From the NCBI GenBank assembly GCA_020831715.1, contig JAFIGA010000050.1:1-52644 (forward strand): a stretch of 52,644 nucleotides of DNA, written 5' to 3'. Under the pieces are notes generated by a model that had not been told where the DNA came from, did no database searches, and worked only from the letters and a program-made list of their open reading frames with translations. Shown in pieces: positions 46,410-52,644 of the stretch. How positions within the stretch are numbered: the first letter of the stretch is position 1; every line of letters starts with the position of its first letter. The DNA is from Leptospira sp. (lineage in GTDB: Bacteria > Spirochaetota > Leptospiria > Leptospirales > Leptospiraceae). Both the position numbers and the translations under genes were made by a program.

Positions 46410-48137
46410 ATGGTTCCTTCTGAAGAGATATATTTACAAACCTATAAGTTTTATCGGGGTTCCAATGATGGCATATGGTCGAGTAAGCTGGAAATACCCA
46501 TTGAAATTACAGCGCCCATAGAAACTCAACTGCATCATATTATCCATACCTGTAAGATCACAGAAGCAAACATTGCATTTGTTAGGATGTATGGTTATGA
46601 AAAAAGGGAAGATATGATCGGGCTCCCACTTTCATCCATATTGCCATTGGATCATCCTGAAGAATTGGAACATATACGAAACTTTATAAGGCGAGATTAC
46701 AATCTACTGGATGAAGAATCTCTTGAGCTGGATAAATTTGGGAACCATATGTATTTTTTGAATTCAGTTCAGGGTATTGTAGAAGATGGTAAGTTAGTGC
46801 GTATCTGGGGAGTTCAGAAAGACATTACCAGTCTGAAACAAAGTCAGATCAAAATGCAGAAGCTCTTGAATATTGAAAAAATACTTAGCGAGATATCCCG
46901 AATATTCATTACTATCAATAAAAAGAATTTTGAAGAGATGATCAATCTCTGTCTAAAAAAATTAGGTGAGTTCACAGGAGTGGACAGAGTTTATTTATTC
47001 GATATACACGGATCTATGGTTTCCAATACCTTCGAGTGGTGTAAGGTCGGAATTGAGCCTTGTATTGATCAAAATCAAAACATACCAATCGAATATGGCT
47101 CGAAAGTTATGATCGAGCAACTAAAAGAAAAGAACTATTACATAGGTTCTGAGAATAATAATTTTCAAGAATTATCAACTAGAGAAATCGAAATTATGCG
47201 GGCTCAATCGATTCAATCATTGGTATTGGTGGGAATACGAAAAGTAAACGATTTGGTTGGTTTTGTGGGTTTTGACTCTGTAAGCGAATTGAAAGACTGG
47301 AAAGAAGAAGATATTGGGCTACTTCGAATATTTTCGGACATGCTATCCATCATAATGGAAAATATTTCAATCCAGAAGGAATTAAAAGCAAAAGAAGATT
47401 CCATAGCTGAATTCTATGAGAGAATCAATGAAGATTTGGAGCTTGCAAAAGTTACTCAAAAAAATATTATATCATTGAAATTCCCGGAATCGGATCGATT
47501 TAAATTGACCAGTTATTTTAAGCCCTATGAAAAGGTGGGGGGAGATGTAATCAGTTATTACGATCATGAAGAATTCATTGATATATTGTTTGGTGATGTA
47601 TCCGGTCATGGCATATCATCAGCAATGGTGAGTGGCATGGTAATTCTTTCTTTTAAGAACTCATCAAGGTTAAAAGAAAAGCCCAACGAAGTTCTTCGAA
47701 ATATGAATCGGGATTTAAAAGAAATCGTATTGAATCATCATATATCGGCTGTTTCGACAAGATTTTGTCCCAAGCGATGGGTCTTGCAATATTCCTATGC
47801 AGGACATCCTCCTCTTGCTTTGATTCGAAATGGAAAGGTTGTAGAATTGGACGGAATGAATACACCTCTTCTCACAATAGATAATATTGATTATTTTGCA
47901 AAAGAAATTCAGCTCGAGTCCAAAGATCGAGTTATATTCTACTCGGATGGTTGCTTCGAAGTATTCAATAAAGCCAATGAATTTATGGGACTCTATCCCT
48001 TCTTCGATATATTAGAAAAGAATTCCAAGGTAACTAATTCAATAGAATTCATTCAAAAAACTATAGGTCAGGTGATAGAATATTGTTCCGATGATATCCG
48101 AGACGACCTGACTGTTTTAGTATTGGATATTCCTTAA
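46410..48137 (+). CDS. PAS-GAF-SpoIIE protein phosphatase
   Basis: A soluble 575-residue signalling phosphatase. A PAS domain (about residues 40-155, ending in RIWGVQKDIT), a GAF domain (about 170-330) and a linker helix lead to a SpoIIE/PP2C domain (about 365-575). The metal-binding motifs are VGGDVISY, FGDVSGHG and FYSDGCFEV. It probably dephosphorylates a STAS protein in response to a ligand bound by PAS or GAF. I start at ATG 46410, although it lacks a good SD; TTG 46362 is the alternative. Confidence 0.85.
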   Translation: MVPSEEIYLQTYKFYRGSNDGIWSSKLEIPIEITAPIETQLHHIIHTCKITEANIAFVRMYGYEKREDMIGLPLSSILPLDHPEELEHIRNFIRRDYNLLDEESLELDKFGNHMYFLNSVQGIVEDGKLVRIWGVQKDITSLKQSQIKMQKLLNIEKILSEISRIFITINKKNFEEMINLCLKKLGEFTGVDRVYLFDIHGSMVSNTFEWCKVGIEPCIDQNQNIPIEYGSKVMIEQLKEKNYYIGSENNNFQELSTREIEIMRAQSIQSLVLVGIRKVNDLVGFVGFDSVSELKDWKEEDIGLLRIFSDMLSIIMENISIQKELKAKEDSIAEFYERINEDLELAKVTQKNIISLKFPESDRFKLTSYFKPYEKVGGDVISYYDHEEFIDILFGDVSGHGISSAMVSGMVILSFKNSSRLKEKPNEVLRNMNRDLKEIVLNHHISAVSTRFCPKRWVLQYSYAGHPPLALIRNGKVVELDGMNTPLLTIDNIDYFAKEIQLESKDRVIFYSDGCFEVFNKANEFMGLYPFFDILEKNSKVTNSIEFIQKTIGQVIEYCSDDIRDDLTVLVLDIP

Positions 48138-48157
48138 AACAATTGGATTCCTTGGAA

Positions 48158-48799
48158 TTATTTCATCAACCTTGAATTAGGAAGTTTCTCGAACATTATC
48201 TGCCTTTCCTTCACATCCAACTTGGATTTCTTCAAGAGAATGTTTTTTACATGAGAAAGATCAGCTATATTTTCCGGTGTTTTTTCAATTTCTTCAATCT
48301 CAGATAGATCCAAAATTTCCAAAGACGGCAAACTTGCCAAAACTTGAATGTCCTCTTCACTTAGGGTAATTTTGGTTCCATCCAGTGCCAAAACTCTTAG
48401 CTTGGGAAGATTGCCTAAATTCTTGGGAATGCTTTTCATCGGATTTCTACCTAAAACTATTGTTTCCAAGCTTGTAAGATTTTGAAATTCTACAGGCAGA
48501 TCTTCCAGAGCATTTCCATATAGGCTGATTTTTTTTAGGTTGGTTAGCTTTCCTATCTCCGGGGGAAGGCTTTTGATTGCATTGAAATTGAGTGTGAGGT
48601 TTTCCAAATCAGTGTAGCTACCAAGAATACTCAGATCATCTTGGAATCTTTTATGATTCAAGGTGAATTCCTTAACAGGTTTGGATTCACTTTCCAGGGC
48701 ATCGGCGAGATTCGCCTGTCTGGGCGAGCAACTTGCCGCCACACCTGATAAACATAACAGAAATGATAGGATTCGTGTTTTTTGAATATTGGAAAACAT
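48158..48799 (-). CDS. Leucine-rich-repeat lipoprotein
   Basis: A protein of about 213 residues with a lipoprotein signal peptide (lipobox GVAASC near residue 24) and five to six leucine-rich repeats of about 23 residues, e.g. LENLTLNFNAIKSLPPEIGKL and LKKISLYGNALEDLPVEFQNL. Such surface LRR proteins are common in Leptospira and are thought to bind other proteins. I start at ATG 48799 because it puts the signal peptide at the N-terminus; a longer frame begins at 48880. It marks the end of the compact chromosome part. Confidence 0.85.
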   Translation of the reverse strand: MFSNIQKTRILSFLLCLSGVAASCSPRQANLADALESESKPVKEFTLNHKRFQDDLSILGSYTDLENLTLNFNAIKSLPPEIGKLTNLKKISLYGNALEDLPVEFQNLTSLETIVLGRNPMKSIPKNLGNLPKLRVLALDGTKITLSEEDIQVLASLPSLEILDLSEIEEIEKTPENIADLSHVKNILLKKSKLDVKERQIMFEKLPNSRLMK

Positions 48800-48929
48800 A
48801 GTAAGTTCCAAGTTCTTGGATAATTGGAATATTTCTAGTAAAATATTATTTGGGATGTGCAAGCTGGAGGGGTTTTCCACCCTATTTTTACCCCTGAAGT
48901 CTTCCAGAATTAATATCTCAGGGGATTAA

Positions 48930-49040
48930 GGGGATTCCCGCCCTTATGTTGCCCCGGATTGAGGTGGAAACCAGTCTAGATTAGATTGTGTGTGGTGTTG
49001 AAGGACGTAGTAAAGAGCTGAGAAAGAACGATCATCAACA
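48930..49040. repeat. Dispersed repeat R1, copy 1
   Basis: 111 bases beginning GGGGATTCCCGCCCT, with TTGCCCCGGATTGAGGTGGA inside, and about 88 percent identical by eye to 50911-51021. No coding potential is seen. It probably belongs to a family of intergenic repeats. Confidence 0.8.
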
Positions 49041-49052
49041 CTACCAAATCTG

Positions 49053-49091
49053 TCGCCACCATCCACTTCCACCTTAATCCCTTAAATCCTC
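49053..49091. repeat. Dispersed repeat R2, copy 1
   Basis: 39 bases starting TCGCCACCATCCACTTCC, identical to 50437-50475. It follows R1 copy 1 closely; a degenerate third version follows R1 copy 2 near 51042-51075. Confidence 0.8.
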
Positions 49092-49172
49092 ATTGGAATT
49101 CGATCATAACATCCCGATTGAATTATGATATTGAGATCTATTTTTTTTGGGATGTATTCTCGAATCCAGTGG

Positions 49173-49233
49173 CTCGCTTCACTCACCTTCGTTCGTTTGC
49201 GGTCACAATCTCGCATTCGAAGCAACTTTGGTT
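49173..49233. repeat. Dispersed repeat R3, copy 1
   Basis: 61 bases starting CTCGCTTCACTCACCTTCG, identical to 50749-50809. Both copies are followed by CTCGGTGCTG and GATTTCCCCTGAA at slightly different distances, so the family is longer but indel-scarred. Confidence 0.85.
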
Positions 49234-49661
49234 GCTTCTCGGTGCTGCGATTTCCCCTGAAGTCTTTCAAGAAAAGAGGTAACAAGATATTTGGTCGCAT
49301 GGGCTCCCAAATAACAGGATACCTCGCTCCGTTTTGAAGGAGCTCGGTAGCAGGTAAGAAAATTTCGCAGGTTCTTGTAGTAACCAGGTTGCTAGCTTGG
49401 GGGTGCAAAGAGTCGCCACAGAGAGTTCCCTCCTTGGGGTGTTAGTGGTAAAGAAAATTTACTTTTGGTCGGGGAAAAAAACTTAGCTTTAATCAGAACA
49501 ACTACCTTTCTAAATCTAAATCCGTGATTCCAGAAATACATTGCAAAGAAATTGATGCTATGGTTACTCATAATGGATTTTTGTGTTTTTTATGGATCGT
49601 TATTCTATATATACAGAAATCAATTTTTCTGAAAAAGAGCTTAGGTTTTTAAATTATAGGA

Positions 49662-49693
49662 TTGACAAATGATACTGATTAGTGGTATCATTT
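49662..49693 (+). promoter_or_regulatory. hicAB promoter with overlapping operator
   Basis: TTGACA (49662-49667) and TATCAT (49686-49691), 18 bases apart, form a strong sigma-70-type promoter. A perfect inverted repeat AAATGATAC (49667-49675) / GTATCATTT (49685-49693) covers the spacer and the -10, ideal for autorepression by HicB or HicAB. The expected start point, near 49698, is at the hicA GTG (49699), so the mRNA may be leaderless. Confidence 0.75.
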
Positions 49694-49698
49694 ATTTG

Positions 49699-49956
49699 GT
49701 GAATTCAAAAAATAAAAGTGTTTTAAATTCATTATTTATTAATCCGATACCCGCCGACATTTTATGGAAGGATATTGAAAATACATTCATTTCCTTGGGC
49801 GCAGAAATTTCAGAAGGGCAAGGATCAAGAGTGAGAGTAAAATTAAATGATGTAAGAGCAGTATTTCATCGACCACATCCGAAGAAAGTGACAGATAAGG
49901 GTGCAGTAAAATCAGTAAGAAAATTTTTGGAAAATGCAGGTATAAAAAATGATTGA
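49699..49956 (+). CDS. hicA: HicA-family toxin
   Basis: An 85-residue member of the HicA mRNA-interferase family. It begins MNSKNKSVLNSLF and continues with PIPADILWKDIENTF.SLGAEISEGQGSRVRV and FHRPHP..VTDKGAVKSVRKFLENAGI, the typical double-stranded-RNA-binding-like fold with a conserved His. It cleaves mRNA and stops growth when free. I chose GTG 49699 because earlier in-frame starts lie upstream of the predicted transcription start. It overlaps hicB by 8 bases. Its partner and promoter look intact. Confidence 0.87.
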   Translation: MNSKNKSVLNSLFINPIPADILWKDIENTFISLGAEISEGQGSRVRVKLNDVRAVFHRPHPKKVTDKGAVKSVRKFLENAGIKND

Positions 49957-50281
49957 ATATAAAGGATTTATCGGAGTTGTTGAATACGACTCAGACGCAA
50001 AGATTCTTCATGGTGATGTCATTAATACTAGGGATGTTATTACCTTTCAAGGAAAATCGGTTAGCGAGATTGAAAAATCATTTAAGGAATCTATTGAAGA
50101 TTATATAAATTGGTGCAAAGAAGAGGGCACAGAGCCGGAGAAACCTTACTCAGGAAGATTTAATTTAAGATTATCGCCTGAAGTCCATAAAAAAGCAGCA
50201 ATAACTGCAAGAAAGATGGATATGTCATTAAATTCTTTTGTAGAAAAAGCATTGTTGGATGAATTACAAAAAGTAGGATAG
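49949..50281 (+). CDS. hicB: HicB-family antitoxin
   Basis: A 110-residue antitoxin. The N-terminal partial RNase H-like domain has YKGFIGVVEYDSDAKILHGDV, and FQGKSVSEIEKSFKESIEDYI is typical of HicB. The C-terminal ribbon-helix-helix (about residues 75-108; FNLRLSPEVHKKAAITARKM..SLNSFVEKAL) should bind the inverted repeat before hicA. The toxin-first order is the usual one for this family. Confidence 0.9.
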   Translation: MIEYKGFIGVVEYDSDAKILHGDVINTRDVITFQGKSVSEIEKSFKESIEDYINWCKEEGTEPEKPYSGRFNLRLSPEVHKKAAITARKMDMSLNSFVEKALLDELQKVG

Positions 50282-50436
50282 AAGCACGACGCAACTAACT
50301 AAAGTATTTCAGATTACCCACTAGTGTTTTACGTTTCCTAATGGTTATCTATATCAAGGTAGGAATCCCTACTAAGCCATGATTATTCTTGTTAACTTCT
50401 TCTCTTTTGACCATTCCTCAAACGCCACCAAATCAT

Positions 50437-50475
50437 TCGCCACCATCCACTTCCACCTTAATCCCTTAAATCCTC
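50437..50475. repeat. Dispersed repeat R2, copy 2
   Basis: Identical over 39 bases to 49053-49091. It runs directly into R4 copy 1. Confidence 0.8.
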
Positions 50476-50532
50476 TTCATCCCCTGATGTCTTCACTTAA
50501 TAGATTTTAGGGGAGCTTGCTCATTAGGAAGT
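50468..50532. repeat. Dispersed repeat R4, copy 1
   Basis: 65 bases, 62 identical to 51065-51129. It contains TTTTAGGGGAGCTTGCTC and ATTAGGAAGT. Parts recur at 52153 (AGGGGAGCTTGCTCATT) and, in weaker form, in the inverted repeat at 39492-39507. Confidence 0.85.
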
Positions 50533-50748
50533 GCAAGCTGGGGGGATTCGACTTCGGCTTCGCCTATCGAATAAGGGGTGATTGCTGATGCAATCAGTGT
50601 TGCTTAGAGTTTGCAATTTCAGATTTTAAAAAATATCCTTCCATTTAGAATGGCATTGCCATTCCTTCCTTTACTTCTGTTGTTATTTTTTCTGCGAACG
50701 TATGTGAGCACCCCTCAGGTGCACTATTTTGGATTCAGAATCCAATGA

Positions 50749-50809
50749 CTCGCTTCACTCACCTTCGTTCGTTTGCGGTCACAATCTCGCATTCGAAGCA
50801 ACTTTGGTT
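50749..50809. repeat. Dispersed repeat R3, copy 2
   Basis: Identical over 61 bases to 49173-49233, in the same orientation 1,576 bases away. Confidence 0.85.
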
Positions 50810-50910
50810 ACTCCTTTGTTCTGCGGTTTTCTCGGTGCTGTGATTTCCCCTGAAATTCTTCTCTTCTGCAATGATAGATTCAACAGTGATATTTTTTGGC
50901 GAGGGATTTT

Positions 50911-51021
50911 GGGGATTCCCGCCCTCGGGTTGCCCCGGATTGAGGTGGAAGCCTGTCTACATTAGAATGTGTGTGGTGTTGAAGGATATAGTAAAGAGCA
51001 AAGAAAGAACAATCATCAACA
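50911..51021. repeat. Dispersed repeat R1, copy 2
   Basis: 111 bases closely matching 48930-49040 in the same orientation, ending in CAATCATCAAC. Confidence 0.8.
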
Positions 51022-51064
51022 AAACCAACTCTAACGGCAAACAGCATTTCCACCCAAATCCCCT

Positions 51065-51129
51065 AAATCCTCTTCATCCCCTGGAGTCTTCTCTTAATAG
51101 ATTTTAGGGGAGCTTGCTCATTAGGAAGT
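51065..51129. repeat. Dispersed repeat R4, copy 2
   Basis: 62 of 65 bases identical to 50468-50532. It ends 130 bases before the start of the broken Rpn gene. Confidence 0.85.
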
Positions 51130-51259
51130 TTCCATCACCATTTTTAGAATAAAATGGTAATGTGGCGATCCAACTCTTTTTATATAAAATATCGATTTTC
51201 TTCTAAAAAATTTGTTCAAAGTGTCAATTTATAGACATCCCCTTATAGGGAGGGCAGTT

Positions 51260-52126
51260 ATGAAAAAAGGCTCAAGTCTGAATCTAGTTCCACTAAAAAA
51301 TGATTTGGTATTCAAGTTAGTTTTTACGGAGGACCCGAATCTTTTGTTATCTCTATTGAATGCTGTCCTATTTCCAAGTGGAGAGAACAGGGTAGAAAAT
51401 GTCCAAATTCTAAATCCAGAAATTCTTCCTGAAATGATTAAAAGTAAAAAGTCTGTGTTAGACATCAAAGCAGAGGATTCCTATAATAGGTAATTCCATG
51501 TAGAAGTCCAAGTTGGATACCAAGCACTTTTTATCAAAAGATCTATATACTACCTAGCGTCATTAATCCGAAAACAATTGAAGGAGGCAGGGGGATACTC
51601 TCTTCTTAATCCTGTTTATCAGATCAATATATTGGATTTCACTTTATTTCCCACAGATAGATACATGAGTAAATACAGTCTAAGAGATGAGTATGATCCA
51701 AATATTACCTTGACAGAAGATTTACAGATGGTATTCTTAGAATTACCGAAGTTTGGTAAGACGATAAATGAGATTCAAACCAAGCTGGACTCGTGGTTAT
51801 ATACGTTTAAGAATACAGAGAAAATATCGGAGGAAGAGATGGGTATAATTGTAGATAAAGAACCGAATATGGCGAATGCTTTTAAGATATTGGAATACTA
51901 TTCTTCGGATCCTGAGAAGAGACAGCAACTTGAAGAGCGAATGCATGCGGATAGAGATTTCGCCTATGAAATGGTAGCTCAGTTTGAAAAAGGTAGTGAA
52001 AAAGGAAAGATAGAAGGAAAGATAGATGATGCTCGGATGATGAAGGAGAAAGGTCTTGATTTGTCGTTGATTTTAGAAATCACTGGATTGTCCGAATCGC
52101 AACTCAAGGAAAATGGTATTTTGTAG
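51260..52126 (+). pseudogene. Rpn-family PD-(D/E)XK nuclease/transposase, broken by an in-frame stop
   Basis: One frame encodes about 288 residues of an Rpn (recombination-promoting nuclease, PDDEXK_2) protein. KNDLVFKLVFTEDPNLLLSLLNAVL is at the N-terminus, then LDIKAED with the catalytic Asp, a TAA stop at 51491-51493, and directly after it in the same frame FHVEVQVGYQALFIKRSIYYLA with the Glu-x-Gln of the active site. The C-terminal coiled region QFEKGSEKGKIEGKIDDA is typical. The stop splits the catalytic core, so neither part should be active. ATG 51260 has a strong SD. Confidence 0.85.
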
Positions 52127-52644
52127 AATATTCTACTGGAAGAGTATATTTCAGGGGAGCTTGCTCATTTCCTCGGTTTCACAAACAGTAGATATAAATT
52201 GGAAACCAAACAAGCGAATACTATTATGTATAAAAAGTGAATTCTTCTTTCCAATTCGAGGAGTTGAATTTCGTGTGATTGGAGAGAAAAGCTAAGCAAA
52301 TTGATTTCGCTTCTTCTTGAAAAAATTCTGCTATAAAGACTCTTCCGATATAGAAAACTAATTGAACAGATTTCATGCTAGAAAAAAGTACAAACTAGCA
52401 GTAAAAAAGCGTACAAAAAATACAATTTTTTCATTTGACAGTTATTTTGGAATAATTTAGTTTGATTATACTAATATAAAAAAATCTGCTTTATGAAATA
52501 TACAAGTACCATCGCAAAAAAATACTACCTACTGCATTATATAAAAAGCTCTGCTATACTAGAATACTATATTTTAACCTCCCTGTTAATTTACCATATC
52601 TCCACCCTGAAAAGGAGCGACCTCTTTTTGGCGACTCTTTGCGC
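52127..52644. other. AT-rich right edge, no gene seen
   Basis: About 520 bases with no convincing gene. A 14-base perfect palindrome GTAGAATATTCTAC (52123-52136) overlaps the Rpn stop codon, a partial R4 copy starts at 52153, and TGGCGACTCTTTGC at 52629-52642 is the inverse of 49405-49418. Confidence 0.55.

Larger units (their letters stand above)
48800..49661. other. Gene-poor, repeat-bearing stretch
   Basis: About 860 bases with no supportable gene. It contains first copies of three repeat families (listed separately) and, near 49405, a 14-base sequence that returns inverted at the right window edge. Frames of 70-108 codons exist but run across the repeats and look like chance. Confidence 0.6.
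50282..51259. other. Gene-free, repeat-rich stretch
   Basis: About 980 bases without a supportable gene, between hicB and the broken Rpn gene. It holds second copies of R1, R2 and R3 and two copies of R4. The 70-80-codon frames here cross repeat edges and have no recognisable motif. Confidence 0.65.

Noticed and set aside
49082..49408. 108-codon minus-strand frame over repeat R3
   Set aside because: It spans the edges of two repeats and has no homology signal; its plus-strand counterpart is equally unconvincing.
50282..51259. CRISPR array
   Set aside because: Repeats R1-R4 are long, occur twice each, and are not regularly spaced; no cas gene is present.
52113..52295. 60-codon frame after the Rpn gene
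   Set aside because: Overlaps the Rpn end, crosses a partial repeat, and lacks an SD or motif.
48800..52644. Complete prophage or insertion sequence
   Set aside because: No phage structural gene, integrase or DDE transposase is visible; only the Rpn-type pseudogene and repeats.
1..52644. tRNA or rRNA genes
   Set aside because: No cloverleaf with a GTTCRA T-loop or rRNA-like sequence was recognised by eye; a tRNAscan run would settle it.

Overview
The window reads as chromosome of a spirochaete of the genus Leptospira, or a very close relative. Pointers are the low GC content, two FlaB-type periplasmic flagellins, spirochaete-style lipoprotein signal peptides, a VKOR-DsbA fusion, and a DUF1574 (Leptospira-type) SGNH protein next to an MBOAT acyltransferase. 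TTG and GTG starts are frequent. No rRNA, tRNA or CRISPR was recognised.

Layout. 1-3.8 kb (minus): M23 peptidase, lgt, a dienoyl-CoA-isomerase-like crotonase and a TPR protein, packed as a likely operon. 3.9-7.3 kb: pcnB, convergent with a REC-PAS-PAS-histidine kinase. 7.3-9.7 kb: two flaB genes, each with a long structured leader. 9.7-12.5 kb: a DprE1/DprE2-like oxidoreductase pair and an NYN nuclease. 12.5-16 kb (minus): LysM-FecR protein, exported beta-rich protein and membrane SpoIIE phosphatase, tightly coupled. 16-24.5 kb: MBOAT plus SGNH partner, rhodanese, aroE-folC, a small membrane protein, a glycosyltransferase, a HATPase protein and an amidohydrolase-like exported protein. 24.5-31 kb: S1 protein, trmL, RsbW-like kinase, uvrB, hisA, VKOR-DsbA. 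31-36.6 kb: lipoproteins, ppa, lexA, ctpA, tsaD, pssA. 36.5-46.2 kb: STAS protein, MBL hydrolase, glpK, pepA-bcp, a helicase with apparent membrane segments, and glnA with an exact sigma-54 promoter match. 46.4-48.8 kb: a PAS-GAF-SpoIIE phosphatase and an LRR lipoprotein.

48.8-52.6 kb is a different landscape: gene-poor, with several dispersed repeat families, a HicAB toxin-antitoxin pair whose operator overlaps its promoter, and an Rpn-type nuclease/transposase gene broken by one in-frame stop codon.

Most notable is the post-transcriptional architecture of the flagellin genes. Both leaders carry a hairpin presenting GGA between ACA and UGU, the form of a CsrA site, plus a second GGA site on the Shine-Dalgarno. 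In the second gene a 14-bp inverted repeat would also bury the Shine-Dalgarno in a nested stem with two mutually exclusive inner hairpins, so it looks like an RNA switch. Partner-switching regulators (two SpoIIE phosphatases, two HATPase proteins, one STAS protein) are scattered through the window.
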